A stretch of 64,000 nucleotides of DNA from Natronococcus sp. AD-5 (GCF_030734285.1 NZ_CP132295.1:930001-994000); one strand, 5' to 3'. Numbered from the stretch's first letter, positions 44,747 through 55,021 are shown. Numbers and translations: made by a program. Notes: a model not told the origin generated them from the letters alone.

Positions 44747-45619
44747 TTACGACGTTCGAACCGTGAGCACAGGGACGTCACTGCTTCGGACCACTCGTTC
44801 GGCAACACTTCCTAGTACGAATCGGTCCCATCCACTTCGTCCATGTGTTCCCATAACCACGAGATCAACGTCGTTCTCTGTCGTGTACGAGAGTATCTCT
44901 TGATGAGGGACGCCCCTGCGGATAGTCGTCTGCACGTCGGTATTCGAAGCAGCTATTTCCTCGAAGTCGCCGACGACCCGTTCACCGCGGTGTTCCCAGG
45001 CTCTGATCGCGTCGTCCCACGTATAGCCCGGTCGGCTGGTATAGGCGCGCTTATCGATGACGAATAAGCCGTGTACAGTAGCATCGGTTCGCTGGGAAAC
45101 ATCTATACCGTGCTCACTGGCGGTTGTGGCGCTTTTACTTCCGTCAGTGGCAACAAGAACGTTCGTGAAGTCAACGTCTGAATCGGCATCTGTGCCATCG
45201 TGTTCTCGGACAGTGAGGATGGGAATGGGAGCTGTTCGTACAATCGTCGCCGCCGTGCTGCCGAGCAGGTACTTCGCAAGACCGGTCCGTCCGTGAGTAC
45301 CCATCGTAATGAGGTCAACATCATTAGCTGCTGAGTACTCTTGGATGACTTCAGCAGGGACGCCAGGTTGAACGTTCGTTTTGACGGTGAGGCCACGTGC
45401 ACGGGCTCCCTCAGCAATCTGGTTTGTTAGATCTTTGCCTTCTTGTCTTCTTGCATCTTTGAATTCAGTAGGTGCTTCGTCCCACCCTTTCTCACCAGTA
45501 TCGATAACATGGAGGGCATGAACAGTTGCATTGTACGCTTCTGCAAGTGCAAAACCGAAGTGACTCGCTCGCTCGGCAGCGCGACTTCCATCGGTTGGAA
45601 CAAGGATTCTCTCGTACAT
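44747..45619 (-). CDS. Tandem universal stress protein
   Basis: 290 residues, two complete UspA domains. Each starts with a nucleotide-binding strand (RILVPTDGSRAAERASHFGF; NVLVATDGSKSATTASEHGI) and ends with the Gly-rich ATP motif (GTHGRTGLAKYLLGSTAATI; GTHGRSGWDRFVLGSVAERV). ATP binding is expected in both. It converges with the GGR-like gene, stops 16 nt apart. Confidence 0.92.
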   Translation of the reverse strand: MYERILVPTDGSRAAERASHFGFALAEAYNATVHALHVIDTGEKGWDEAPTEFKDARRQEGKDLTNQIAEGARARGLTVKTNVQPGVPAEVIQEYSAANDVDLITMGTHGRTGLAKYLLGSTAATIVRTAPIPILTVREHDGTDADSDVDFTNVLVATDGSKSATTASEHGIDVSQRTDATVHGLFVIDKRAYTSRPGYTWDDAIRAWEHRGERVVGDFEEIAASNTDVQTTIRRGVPHQEILSYTTENDVDLVVMGTHGRSGWDRFVLGSVAERVVRSSDVPVLTVRTS

Positions 45620-45780
45620 ACCCTAGATGTGCACTCATCGCGGTAATCAAACGGTTGTCAGTATTATCTAGATAAGTACTTCCTCGGCGAGACCCCTTGA
45701 TTTAGTACTCAATTCGACCGGTTCTGGACCAGAGTGTGCGAAGCGGCGGCGAAGCAAAGCCGGTGAGGACTGGTAAATTA

Positions 45781-45915
45781 GGAGTAGAAGCACTGTCTAG
45801 TTAAGCTCTTCTGGCTCAGGGCGACGTTTCAGGGGCTGTCGCGGCACTATCGTTAAATCGTTCACCGTTCCCACGTCTCGCGGTTTTCCTTATCTAGACA
45901 GTGCCGGAGTAGAAG
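45781..45915. mobile_element. Short inverted-repeat element (MITE-like) with flanking direct repeats
   Basis: About 113 bp (45791-45903) bounded by inverted repeats CACTGTCTAG at the left and CTAGACAGTG at the right; extended ends read CACTGTCTAGTTAAG and CACTGTCTAGATAAG. The 10-mer ggagtagaag flanks it at 45781-45790 and 45906-45915, a likely target-site duplication offset by 2 nt at the right. No coding capacity. The ends resemble the outer edge of the ISH8-type relic near 50800 (GTCTTTAGCTAAGC), so it may be mobilised by ISH8-type transposase. Confidence 0.75.
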
Positions 45916-45932
45916 GCGACTGTGAAACCGAT

Positions 45933-48188
45933 TCAAACGGAGAGATCGGCGCGACGAAGAAGTTGAGCGTTAATGGCAACGATGACTGTACTTGCAGACA
46001 TGAGAATTGCACCGATCGCTGGTGACAGTATAATACCGATCGGCGCGAGTATTCCAGCTGCGAGCGGCAGTGCGAACACGTTGTAGCCGGCTGCCCACAC
46101 GAGGTTCTCCTGCATCTTTCGGTAGCTCTTCCGACTCAGACGAACGAGATGAACGACGTCCCGCGGATCGTTCTCCACGAGGACGACATCGGCTGACTCC
46201 ACAGCAACGTCGGTTCCCGAGCCGATGGCGATACCGACGTCGGAGCGCGTCAATGCAGGCGCGTCGTTCACTCCGTCACCGACCATCGCCACCAACTTCC
46301 CTTGATCCTGTAACTCGATGATTTTCTTGTCTTTGTCTTCCGGAAGAACTTCGGCGAAGTAGGTGTCGATATCGAGTTCTTCGGAGACGGCCCGAGCGAC
46401 GTCCTCGGAGTCACCGGTCAACATCGCAACTTCGACGTTCATGTCGTGGAGCGCTTCGATCGCTTCGTGACTCGCGTCACGAATTACGTCTGCGAGCGCG
46501 ACTGCGCCCCAGGCTTCCCCGTTCCGAAGCAAGTACACAACGCCCTGCCCGCGGGATCCCGCATCGTCTGCGAACGCTTTGAGATCATCATCGAGTTCAA
46601 CATCGAGGTGGCGGAGGAGATTCGGCCCGCCGACGTAGACTGTTTCGCCATCTCGAACTTGGTCACTGGCCACGCCGGGAGTAGCAGCGGCTTCCAGTTC
46701 GACAGTTGCACGGACCCCCCGGCCTTCGAGCGCCTCGAACTCTCGTACGCTAGGGACAGAAAGTCCTCGGTCACGAGCCTCCTCACGTATTGCCTCAGCA
46801 ATCATATGTTCGGAGTCTCCCTCGGCAGCAGCCATCACCGCCAGTAGTTCGTCTTCGTCCCAACTCCCCGACGTAGCGATATCGACAACACCCTGTTCAC
46901 CTTTCGTGAGGGTTCCCGTTTTGTCGAAGACGATCGTATCCAGGTTTCGCGCTTCCTCCATGGCGATCCGATCCCGGATGAGCATGCCGTTGTTCGCCGC
47001 CATCGTGGTATTGATGGCGACCACTAACGGGACGGCGAGCCCGAGCGCATGCGGACACGCGATGACCAGCACCGTGACGACGCGCTCGACCGTCGTCAGA
47101 CCGAACCCCGCGGCTATCGTCCACGCAACGGCCGTTACGACCGCAACGGAAATTGCGACGAAGAACAGCCAGCCGGCGGCTTTATCGGCCAGCACCTGCG
47201 TTCGTGATTTGCTCTGCTGAGCTTCCTCGACCAGCCGCATGATTCCCGAGAGTGTCGTCTCGTCGCCGGTCGCGGTGACGCGAACGCGAAGGCTTCCATC
47301 CTGGTTCGTCGTGCCACCGATCACCTCGTCATCCGGTTCTTTCTTGACCGGTCGTGATTCACCGGTGATTAGCGCCTCACTGACGTTCGATTCGCCCTCT
47401 TGGACGATGCCATCAGCGGGAATATTTGATCCGGGGCGAACGAGGACGATATCTCCAGCTTTAAGCTCATCAACCCGAACTTCTTCAGTTTCGCCGTCCT
47501 CTCTTATGCGTTCAGCTGTATCCGGCATCAACGCCGCGAGTTCGTCGAGCGCGCCCGATGCCCGACGAACGCTTCGCATCTCGATCCAGTGGCCCAGCAA
47601 GAAGATGACGATCAGCGTGACCAGTTCCCAGAAGAACGTCTCACCGATATCGAACAGAACCGCCAAAACGCTGTAGACGAAGGCGACAGTGATTGCCAGC
47701 GAAATCAACATCATCATGCCTGGCTCTCGACGGCGAGCCTCGGCCGTGGCCATCCGAAGGAAGGGGGTGCCACCGTAGAGGAAGACCGCAACGCCGAGAA
47801 CGGGTACTATGAACTCACTTCCCGGGAAGGGGGGAGCGGTGAAGCCGAGCCACGCTTGGATCGAAGGGCTATAAATTAGAACCGGAATGCTGAGAACGAA
47901 ACAGATGAAAAACCGCTTTTTGAACATCTGCTCGTGACCGGAGTGGTCAACGTGTGCCTCGTGTCTGTGATCGTCATGCTCTTCATGTTCATCTGTTGTG
48001 GGATCGTGCGGATGTGACCCCTGATAGTGGGAGGGACGCTCCTCTGCTTGAGGTCGCTCGACCTCCTCTGCTGTCAAGCCACACATTCGGCAACACGGGC
48101 AGCGATGGTCAGTTGGCTTTTCTTTCTCTGATCTTTCTGTAGGGGTTTCGTGCGCGTCGTGAGTGTGTGTTACATCGTGTTCTGACAT
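45933..48188 (-). CDS. Copper-translocating P1B-type ATPase with CPH motif (CopB-like)
   Basis: 751 residues. A His-rich cytoplasmic N terminus ([20 protein letters not shown]) with a CPCCRMCG cluster is followed by the transmembrane CPH motif (Cys378-Pro-His, [12 protein letters not shown]), the phosphorylation site DKTGT (Asp422), the actuator motif around [13 protein letters not shown] and the hinge [11 protein letters not shown] plus His-rich N terminus marks the CopB/P1B-3 group that exports Cu2+, Cu+ or Ag+. It is the central gene of the copper island and lies upstream of the UspA gene. Confidence 0.92.
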   Translation of the reverse strand: MSEHDVTHTHDAHETPTERSEKEKPTDHRCPCCRMCGLTAEEVERPQAEERPSHYQGSHPHDPTTDEHEEHDDHRHEAHVDHSGHEQMFKKRFFICFVLSIPVLIYSPSIQAWLGFTAPPFPGSEFIVPVLGVAVFLYGGTPFLRMATAEARRREPGMMMLISLAITVAFVYSVLAVLFDIGETFFWELVTLIVIFLLGHWIEMRSVRRASGALDELAALMPDTAERIREDGETEEVRVDELKAGDIVLVRPGSNIPADGIVQEGESNVSEALITGESRPVKKEPDDEVIGGTTNQDGSLRVRVTATGDETTLSGIMRLVEEAQQSKSRTQVLADKAAGWLFFVAISVAVVTAVAWTIAAGFGLTTVERVVTVLVIACPHALGLAVPLVVAINTTMAANNGMLIRDRIAMEEARNLDTIVFDKTGTLTKGEQGVVDIATSGSWDEDELLAVMAAAEGDSEHMIAEAIREEARDRGLSVPSVREFEALEGRGVRATVELEAAATPGVASDQVRDGETVYVGGPNLLRHLDVELDDDLKAFADDAGSRGQGVVYLLRNGEAWGAVALADVIRDASHEAIEALHDMNVEVAMLTGDSEDVARAVSEELDIDTYFAEVLPEDKDKKIIELQDQGKLVAMVGDGVNDAPALTRSDVGIAIGSGTDVAVESADVVLVENDPRDVVHLVRLSRKSYRKMQENLVWAAGYNVFALPLAAGILAPIGIILSPAIGAILMSASTVIVAINAQLLRRADLSV

Positions 48189-48583
48189 CTTTATCGCCTC
48201 AATTGCGACCGTTCCCGGCGGACTTCGACTTCTCCGGTAGAGAGTTCCCTGCTACTATACGAGATGTACAACGCTTCGAGCGCAGCGTTTGTCTCCCGGT
48301 TCTACGTTTAGGTACTACCTCGTATACGAAATAGCTGACACCGAAAATCACGAGAGGAGATCCCTAGATGAGCAACCATGGCCATATCATCTCACGTATC
48401 TACATGACTGTACTGTGGAGAATAGAATATGTAAAAACGAAAAACGAGCATGGTGAATTAAAAGAGAGGTTCAGCGGCGGCTATCGAGTCTATTGTGCGC
48501 TAAACAAGATCCTCAGTATTAGGGGGATCTCCTTTCGACTAGCCAGGAGCTTCTCGGAAAATCTGCATAGAAAATTCATACAC
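48189..48583. other. Intergenic stretch without recognisable gene
   Basis: About 395 bp upstream of the copper ATPase and downstream of the DUF305 gene. It should contain the ATPase promoter. A weak 83-codon frame on the plus strand has no coding character. Confidence 0.5.
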
Positions 48584-49288
48584 TCAACAATCCCAGTCGT
48601 CTTGCCACTCTTCCATTAGTTCGATCTCGTTTTGTTGAACTTCGATGATGTCCTCTGCGACATTGGCGACGCGCTGAGATTCACCCTCATCGAGGACGTG
48701 CTCGGACATCATGACTGCACCTTCGTGATGGCGAGCCATCTGTTCGACAAAGAGGCAATCAAACTCTTGGTCCTCAGCACGGCGAAGTTCTCGCTTGTCG
48801 TCGTGTGTCATCATGTGCTCCCGTGGCATCATCTCCTCCATCTCGTCGGGGTGCATCCCGTCGTCCATATCATCATCATCATCGTGCATCCCATCTCCCA
48901 TGCCATCGTCACGCATCATACCATCCATCTGGCGAGACATCACACCGCCCACCTCGTCACAGCCAGCACCATCCGCCTCTTCGAGCAACTCACACATGAG
49001 ATCGATCTCCGCCTCTTGGTCCTCAATGATTTCCGTCCGGAGATCAAGTAATTCCTGGCGATCCGTACGCTCTGGAACGAGTTCAGCCATGTGAATCGCC
49101 TCTTCGTGATGCATGATCATCATCCGCATGAACATGACATCGACATTGTTGAACTCCGAGTCCTCATCGGGACTGGTATCGTCTTGTTCATCATCTTCTT
49201 GCGTTCCGGTGGCCGTGTAGCCCACGAATCCAGCGGTACTCGCCGCTCCAGTCGCACAGAGGACCTGACGCCGTGTTGGATCAATCAT
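48584..49288 (-). CDS. DUF305-family exported protein, Met/His-rich
   Basis: 234 residues. The N terminus PTRRQVLCATGAASTAGF is a Tat-type signal. Two DUF305 helical halves follow, with metal-like motifs FMRMMIMHHEEAIHMAELV and CLFVEQMARHHEGAVMMSEH, separated by an acidic Met/Asp-rich linker. DUF305 proteins are often found with copper-resistance genes, and the HH and Met clusters fit copper binding outside the membrane. Same strand as the ATPase. Confidence 0.88.
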   Translation of the reverse strand: MIDPTRRQVLCATGAASTAGFVGYTATGTQEDDEQDDTSPDEDSEFNNVDVMFMRMMIMHHEEAIHMAELVPERTDRQELLDLRTEIIEDQEAEIDLMCELLEEADGAGCDEVGGVMSRQMDGMMRDDGMGDGMHDDDDDMDDGMHPDEMEEMMPREHMMTHDDKRELRRAEDQEFDCLFVEQMARHHEGAVMMSEHVLDEGESQRVANVAEDIIEVQQNEIELMEEWQDDWDC

Positions 49289-49360
49289 TGTTGATTTCTT
49301 ATCAATTATCGATTTGCTGTTTGTGTGATGTATTCACTGCTGGGGTCTGTTAGATCCGTT

Positions 49361-49731
49361 TCAGTGTTGCGGAGGGGAATTATGCCGATGCATGTCTCGA
49401 CAGGAGTCGGCACACTCCCGCAGCACTTCGGCACAGACTTGGCAGTGGTCGTGATCGTGTGTTCGCACTCGTCGGCACACTCCTCGCAAGCCTCGGTGCA
49501 CGTTTCTGCTAGATCACTGCTGTACCCGGAGTCGCGCGCCATGAACCGGGCGTGCAGCGTCGTGAGACCGGCGATGTCCCGACAGAGACGAATGCAGCGA
49601 GCCATCTCTTCGCCCATCCCAATACACTCGTCAGCACACCACTCGCACGCTTGAGCGGCTTCAAGGCAGTTATCGATACACTCCGCCATCCGGTCGTTCT
49701 CTCCAACGTGACTAATTTGAGTTAAGGCCAT
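49361..49731 (-). pseudogene. DUF326 four-helix copper-binding protein, frameshifted copy
   Basis: It starts MALTQISHVGENDRMAECID and is open through CEWCADECIGMGEEMARCIR and TCTEACEECADECEH. The C-terminal Cys helix is in another frame: DHCQVCAEVLRECADSCRDM and a stop at 49361-49363. The paralogue at 54108-54455 has the same C terminus in frame (CQVCADVLRECAESC), so one base was lost around 49458-49463. DUF326 proteins store Cu(I) on cysteines. The truncated product would lose one Cys helix. Confidence 0.85.
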
Positions 49732-49796
49732 CAAAACACGCTCCACCTGATCTCGGTATAAAACAAGGGCTGGAATATGCGACCTATTGAATGATT

Positions 49797-50812
49797 TTAT
49801 AAATTGAACATCCGGGAAAGGTCGTCCACGACGTCGAAGATTTTCTTGCCTTCCAAGAGAATGGCGCGGCCGCGCCATTCCCGTAATTCCTCCGTCACAA
49901 CCGGGTTTGCGCTCTTTTTCAACCGGCTCACGAAGTAGCCGTCGTTCTCGTCGATCAACGCGAACCGCCGGTACTTGAAGTAGGCGAGGTCGAAGATCGC
50001 TAGCCGTCCTTTCAGCCACGGTCCTGTGTTGAACGACGTGCTGTCGTGCGTTTTCTCGTCTGTGACGCTGAAGTGTTCGACCGTCTGGTCGGTGACGTTG
50101 TGGAGCAGGTGGAGCTTCGCTCCAGCCTGCTCCTCGTGACGTGCTTTGTACTCTTCAGAGAGCAACTCGTGCAACCGCAGGACGGTTCCATCAGCGATCA
50201 TCAAGTCTCGAAAGCGGTCGAACTCATCAGAGACGGTGTGAGGGACAGCGACCTCGTCGAACCCGTATTCGACGAGGTCGCGGAGGTATTCTGCGAGCGT
50301 CGGAGTCAACCGCTGATAGAAGCCGCCCGGAGAGAGTGACTCGTCAGCAGTGGAGTTGTAGGTACGTCTGAAGGCCGCAAGCGTTCGGCTTCGCCGCAGG
50401 CGAAAGCCGAACGCGAACGACCAGACGAGTGGTGGGATCTGAATCTTCCCCTCGTGCTCGACCACGCCGACGGCATCGGCGTGGTCTTCGAGCGCTTCAA
50501 AGGGAAGGAGGTTAGTGAGACGGCGTTCAATGTGACGTGAGGAGGGTTCGGTGTGCACAGCTGTCACCTCCACATTCCTTCCGCGCTCTTGTGAGGAAGA
50601 TTGTTGGCAGTGATAGCCCGTCCTGTACTGGGTCGGGTGAAGCGTCATCTTAGTCGGTGATGACTGCTGTCCCTGCGTACCATATCGGTTCAGCGTGGCA
50701 GCAAAACCGCCAGACGGCTCTCCACCAACAATGTACTCCCGAAGAGCGTTCCTTCCGAAAAGTAGCTCCGATAAGCCGCCGCTGTCATGCGGTTCTTGGC
50801 TTAGCTAAAGAC
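49797..50812 (-). mobile_element. ISH8-type (IS4 family) insertion sequence, 3' part deleted
   Basis: The remaining frame (49797-50648) carries the N-terminal half of an ISH8 transposase: RTLAAFRRTYNSTADESLSP, then LAEYLRDLVEYGFDEVAVPH, DLMIADGTVLRLHELLSEEY and ALIDENDGYFVSRLKKSANP. It ends at DVVDDLSRMFNL, so the second half with the YREK-type catalytic Glu is missing. The outer 5' end may be near 50812 (GTCTTTAGCTAAGC). It separates the DUF326 gene from the halocyanin gene and cannot move by itself. Confidence 0.82.
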
Positions 50813-50842
50813 GGATGCGTCTCTGCCTATTCAGATGTGTCC

Positions 50843-51562
50843 TCAGTGATCGTGGCCATCGTCATCGTGACTATCCTCATTGTCGCTACCATCCTCACCC
50901 TCCTGACCGTCGTCATCGTTCTGACCGTCGAGTGCGCCTCTCACCGCTTCATTCAGGTCTGCAAGCTTTCCGCGGATGGCTTCGGACTTCTCCGAAGGCG
51001 GCTCTTCAAGTGCAGGTTGGGCACCCAGATCGGGCTGGCCGACAACGACGCTGCCGATCATCCCGGCTGACTCGTGGGGAACGCAATAATAGTGGTACAC
51101 GCCCTCGGTTTCGAACACGTGATCGAAGGTTGCTTCCGCTTCCGAAAGAACGCCGCTATCCCAGGCGGCTGCCTCATCGGGGACGAGTTGCGGTTCGTCA
51201 TTATCCGAGTGATAAGCGGTCGCAGAGTGACTCCCACTCTCGTTTGTCCACGTGACGCTGCCTCCCTTTTCGATCCAAACGACGTGCGGTTCGAAGTGAT
51301 CCCCGGAGTCGGTAGTAGTCATCGACACCTCAGCTTCCGCCGACGGACTGTCGAGTTCCTCACCATGGCTTCCATGGCTACCTGAGTCCTCTTCGTGAGA
51401 ATTGTTGTGGTCGCTTTCCTCGTCACTCTGGTCATCGGTGTCCTCGTCTTGATCGCTGTTACTCTCTGGCTGGTCACTCTCGGTTAGACAACCAGCGAGT
51501 CCAATCCCGATTGCACCGCTGGCGATACCAAGCACAGTTCGTCGAGATGTCTCATCAGTCAT
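50843..51562 (-). CDS. Halocyanin-type blue copper lipoprotein
   Basis: 239 residues. A Tat signal plus lipobox (SRRTVLGIASGAIGIGLAGC) anchors it outside the membrane. An acidic Ser/Asp/His-rich spacer follows. The cupredoxin domain has its type-1 copper ligands in FEPHVVWIEKGGSVTWTN (His) and YHYYCVPHESAGMIGSVVVG (Cys, His, Met). The His/Asp-rich C terminus (NEDSHDDDGHDH) may also bind metal. It could carry electrons or bind copper in the island. Confidence 0.9.
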   Translation of the reverse strand: MTDETSRRTVLGIASGAIGIGLAGCLTESDQPESNSDQDEDTDDQSDEESDHNNSHEEDSGSHGSHGEELDSPSAEAEVSMTTTDSGDHFEPHVVWIEKGGSVTWTNESGSHSATAYHSDNDEPQLVPDEAAAWDSGVLSEAEATFDHVFETEGVYHYYCVPHESAGMIGSVVVGQPDLGAQPALEEPPSEKSEAIRGKLADLNEAVRGALDGQNDDDGQEGEDGSDNEDSHDDDGHDH

Positions 51563-51811
51563 CGTTTTCCCAGAAGGGCGTTAGCCCAACGCTGTTTTCC
51601 TTATTCGGGGTATAATGATGTCTGAATCACACACAGGTGTTTGCTATCTCTACCATTTGGACTCTTCCAAAATGAGTGATTCCGACGTAGATAGAACTGA
51701 GAAACCGCCGTCTATGTCAAGCCGACCTATGAGACGCTCGGGAGTTCGTGATGATAGTACTCCCACTGGCCATTACTCTGCAACCATACCGTTAAGCCGA
51801 TTCGAGTAGTA

Positions 51812-52237
51812 GTGTTTTATATGGGATATACTATACAATTATCCGTGACTGGTGAGTTCGACGAGGTCGTCGATGTCACAATCACTTTGCTTCAAGACGA
51901 GGGGTTCGGCGTCCTTTGTGATATTGACGTGCAGGAGACGCTCAAAGAGAAACTCGGAGAGGAATTCCAGCAGTATAGAATTCTCGGTGCGTGCAACCCA
52001 GCGCTCGCACACGAGGGATTGAACGAAGAGATCGAACTCGGTGCACTCCTCCCGTGTAACGTCCTCGTCTACGAAACTGTTGACGGGGACGTCGTAGTGA
52101 GTGCTGTCGATCCGCAGCAACTCGTTGGTATCGCTGACAACGAGGCGCTCGATTCTATCGCAACCGAAGTCCACGATCGATTCGAGCGGACCCTTTCGAC
52201 TGTCAATGACGAACTCCAATCCTCGTCGGAGGCCTGA
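51812..52237 (+). CDS. DUF302-family protein
   Basis: About 140 residues; ATG at 51821 (MGYTIQLSV) is the likelier start. TLLQDEGFGVLCDIDVQETL, then YRILGACNPALAHEGLNEEI and LPCNVLVYETVDGDVVVSAV are the DUF302 landmarks; the conserved Cys residues could bind metal. DUF302 genes occur with copper and redox genes in many prokaryotes, but the role is unknown. It is translated just before the SHOCT gene (6-nt gap). Confidence 0.88.
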   Translation: MFYMGYTIQLSVTGEFDEVVDVTITLLQDEGFGVLCDIDVQETLKEKLGEEFQQYRILGACNPALAHEGLNEEIELGALLPCNVLVYETVDGDVVVSAVDPQQLVGIADNEALDSIATEVHDRFERTLSTVNDELQSSSEA

Positions 52238-52243
52238 TTACCG

Positions 52244-52591
52244 ATGTCGTCCTCAAACCAGCTCGATACTACTACGCTGATCCTCCTTCTCCTCGGAGTA
52301 CTTATCGTACTACCGTTGCTCACGATGGGGATGGGGTTCGGAGGAATGATGGGATACGGTGGAATGATGGGCTGGAACGGGGCTACCAGTGGCTGGTGGC
52401 CGCTCGTCGGAATGTTCGTTCCGCTCGTCTTTCTTCTCGTTCTGCTCGGCGGTGGATATCTTATCCTTCAGCGTGCGACGGCAAATCATTCGGATCCTGC
52501 AATGGAGGAACTACGTAAAGCGTATGCTCGTGGCGATCTCACCGATGAAGAGTTCCAAACCCGCCGAGATAGACTCGAACGGTCAGAATGA
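52244..52591 (+). CDS. SHOCT-domain membrane protein (2)
   Basis: 115 residues. Helix one is followed by a Gly/Met-rich loop (MGMGFGGMMGYGGMMGWNGA), helix two, and the SHOCT tail AMEELRKAYARGDLTDEEFQ. Paralogue of 36021-36377 and co-transcribed with DUF302. The Met-rich loop may contact copper (inference). Confidence 0.88.
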   Translation: MSSSNQLDTTTLILLLLGVLIVLPLLTMGMGFGGMMGYGGMMGWNGATSGWWPLVGMFVPLVFLLVLLGGGYLILQRATANHSDPAMEELRKAYARGDLTDEEFQTRRDRLERSE

Positions 52592-52616
52592 GGGCACAAC
52601 GGTGATCTTGCTATAA

Positions 52617-53651
52617 TTAGCTGTTGTTCGACTTACAAGGATCTTGACTGTGATCCTCTTTTCCGGAAGGCCACTTCCGTTCGTCGGATTCGACGATACC
52701 GAGCAGTATTCGCCGACGTTTACTCAACGTATCGAAGGAGGAGGCGAACTCTTCGTCAGAAACGGTCGGAATACCACCCTCGCGGAGGGCATTGAGGTCG
52801 GGTAACGAAGGTGTTCGGTCCGCAGGATCAACAAATGTTTGATGAAGCGTTTCGAGGTAGTTCTCAATACCTTTGCGAGCGTTCCGGAGAACAATCTCGT
52901 TCGGTTGATGTGGTTCCGAGATGCCGAATCTGATGAGCGATAACGCCTCGTCTAGGGCCGCGATTTCGACGGTCGGGGATCGCTTGTCGTGAGCGCTGTG
53001 AAAGTAATGAAGAACGGGGTAGGCATTGTGGTTCTCTGTCAGGATCGTAAGCTGTGTTACGAAACCGTTCAGCGGCAGGTCGAGCCCTCGAAACTCCTCG
53101 CCGTCCCAGGCCGTTCGAACGATTTCCTCGCTATGCGTTCCGAATCCACTAACGTTGTTAGCGAACGCCCGTTTCTGGGTAACCGCATCCAGTACGGAAA
53201 GCGTATACGTGACGCTGAGCGTCACGAAGAGCAACCCGCTTCCTGTTGCGAGTACCGTAATAACCTGCCAGATCCCCTCCCGGGGAGCGAAATCACCGAT
53301 ACCTAACGTAAAGATGGTGTATCCGGTGAAATAGATCCGATCGAACCACGACACGGATCCACGATCGAGCGTGTCAATGAGGGCGCTCTCGGCTCCGGCG
53401 AAGATCAGCGTCCATCCGCTCCAGAGCAGTACGATCCATACCGTGAGGCTCAGTACGAAGATCAACAGTCCCGAGAGACTCAGCAATCGTTCGTTCTGCG
53501 CACCGATCCGACGGAGTGATCGCCACGTCCACGCCATCAGCCGAGACGTAAGTGGACCAGCACCTCCCTCGACCCAGAGTGTCGTCCAGAGGAGATCGAC
53601 GATGGTTCCAAGGAGGAGGACAACGCCGATGGTGAGATAGACCAGGTTCAT
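52617..53651 (-). CDS. Ion channel family protein
   Basis: 344 residues. Three N-terminal helices with a pore loop TIFTLGIGDF (filter TLGIGD, 115-120) are followed by a helix (LATGSGLLFVTLSVTYTLSV) and a 200-residue cytoplasmic domain of unknown fold. It is a two-pore-helix-type K+ or mixed cation channel. It converges with the SHOCT gene. Confidence 0.82.
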   Translation of the reverse strand: MNLVYLTIGVVLLLGTIVDLLWTTLWVEGGAGPLTSRLMAWTWRSLRRIGAQNERLLSLSGLLIFVLSLTVWIVLLWSGWTLIFAGAESALIDTLDRGSVSWFDRIYFTGYTIFTLGIGDFAPREGIWQVITVLATGSGLLFVTLSVTYTLSVLDAVTQKRAFANNVSGFGTHSEEIVRTAWDGEEFRGLDLPLNGFVTQLTILTENHNAYPVLHYFHSAHDKRSPTVEIAALDEALSLIRFGISEPHQPNEIVLRNARKGIENYLETLHQTFVDPADRTPSLPDLNALREGGIPTVSDEEFASSFDTLSKRRRILLGIVESDERKWPSGKEDHSQDPCKSNNS

Positions 53652-53672
53652 AGCCGTTCGGTAGTGTTCTGG

Positions 53673-54050
53673 TCAGGGGTTATCCGTGTTCGATCCACTG
53701 GGAGCTCCGCCGAAGGGTAATAGCGACGCGATATAGAAATTGTACCCGGCCAGTGAAGAGACCAAGACTCCGACGATCACGGCGTTCCAGCGTTGCACGC
53801 CGTCTATCCCGAAGAGAAACGGCGCTATTACAAGCCACGACCCAAGTAACGTATTCGCCCCTGCGGCGATTCGGGTAACTTCCCGCTCGTCTCGTTCAAC
53901 ATACCGAGTAGATATGGATAGAATCCCGATTAGAGCACCTGTGATTGCGATATTCCATTGATACATAGCTGGTACGTGGAAAACGAACTGCGTAGCAAGT
54001 AACCAGAAACCGAGGAGCAGAGTGAGGGCCGAAAACGTCCTTGTCAGCAT
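53673..54050 (-). CDS. SPW-repeat-like four-helix membrane protein
   Basis: 125 residues, four helices in two repeats, each with an internal W-N motif: LATQFVFHVPAMYQWNIAIT and VIAPFLFGIDGVQRWNAVIV. This duplicated pattern is typical of SPW-repeat proteins, whose role is unknown. It is followed by the channel gene after 22 nt, so both may be one unit. Confidence 0.8.
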   Translation of the reverse strand: MLTRTFSALTLLLGFWLLATQFVFHVPAMYQWNIAITGALIGILSISTRYVERDEREVTRIAAGANTLLGSWLVIAPFLFGIDGVQRWNAVIVGVLVSSLAGYNFYIASLLPFGGAPSGSNTDNP

Positions 54051-54107
54051 TGTAGGGCAAAGAATCGGTTAGGTTCTCGTTCTCCGCTTCCCGCCGCAAT
54101 CAGCGGA

Positions 54108-54455
54108 TCAGGCTGACGCCATGTTTCGACAACTCTCGGCGCACTCGCGCAGCACGTCGGCACACACCTGACAGTGTTCGTGATCGAACTGCTCGCATTC
54201 GTCGGCGCACTCCTCACAGGCGTCTGCGCACGTCTCCGCGAGGTCAGCGTGGTACCCGGAATTCCGGGCCATAAAGCGAGCGTGTAGCGCCGTGATATCG
54301 GCGACGTCCCGACAGAGACGGATACAGCGCGCCATCTCCTCGCCCATTCCGATACACTCGTCGGCACACCACTCGCAGGCCTGTGCCGCTTCGAAGCAAT
54401 TGTCTGTACACTCCGCCATTTCGTCGTCCATGTGGTCAATCTGGGTTAGCGCCAT
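54108..54455 (-). CDS. DUF326 four-helix copper-binding protein, intact copy
   Basis: 115 residues with about 15 Cys: CTDNCFEAAQACEWCADECI, MARCIRLCRDVAD, CADACEECADECEQ and HCQVCADVLRECAESC. The CxxC repeats on helices are the Cu(I)-storage pattern of Csp/DUF326 proteins. Cytosolic, no signal. It is the intact paralogue of the gene at 49361-49731. Confidence 0.9.
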   Translation of the reverse strand: MALTQIDHMDDEMAECTDNCFEAAQACEWCADECIGMGEEMARCIRLCRDVADITALHARFMARNSGYHADLAETCADACEECADECEQFDHEHCQVCADVLRECAESCRNMASA

Positions 54456-54718
54456 CGCATATCATCAGTCGGCGCGACCCGACTTTGTTATCGTCAACCC
54501 AAGTCGAGAGAATAATTAGTGAGACGGAGGTAACACCGTTCAGTCGAACAGGGATAATCAATGAGATGGGATGCAACATAGTGTTTTATGGCTGAAACAG
54601 CGCTGGAATCCCACTATCTCTTCGTTCAAGCAGCGTAGATCGCAGTAATCTGTGATTCTGGCTTTGCTTTCGGCTGCAGGCAGCGGAGTTGAAGACGCGC
54701 CTCCTCGTACGCTTCGAT

Positions 54719-55021
54719 ATGATTGATGCGTCGCTGCAAACGGCGAGCATCCTGTTCGCCATCATCGGCGGGACGGCAGCCGGCGTACTGTCCCTCCTTC
54801 TCTGGGGTATCCTCCGCGAAACGCCGTTCGGAACGATAGTCGCGCTGCTCACACTGACGCTGTCTGGAGTGATCCTCTATCACGTCTTCTTGATTATCGC
54901 CGGCGGAGAATCGATCTTTCTCGATACGCTCCGGAGTGCGATGCACACCGTCGTCGCAATTTTTCTGTTGCTAGTGATCGCCACGCACGAGCAAATCCAG
55001 CAGAGTGTTTCAGGGAGTTGA
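54719..55021 (+). CDS. Three-helix membrane protein, partner of the membrane winged-helix protein
   Basis: About 100 residues from MIDASLQTASILFAIIGGTA, with three hydrophobic helices. It ends EQIQQSVSGS. The GTG of the next gene begins 6 nt after its stop, so the two form an operon. No family is recognised; haloarchaeal pairs of a small membrane protein with a membrane-bound HTH protein exist, but their function is unknown to me. Confidence 0.7.
   Translation: MIDASLQTASILFAIIGGTAAGVLSLLLWGILRETPFGTIVALLTLTLSGVILYHVFLIIAGGESIFLDTLRSAMHTVVAIFLLLVIATHEQIQQSVSGS

Noticed and set aside
48368-48619. Plus-strand frame of 83 codons
   Set aside because: Basic, AT-rich and overlapping the end of the DUF305 gene; no support.
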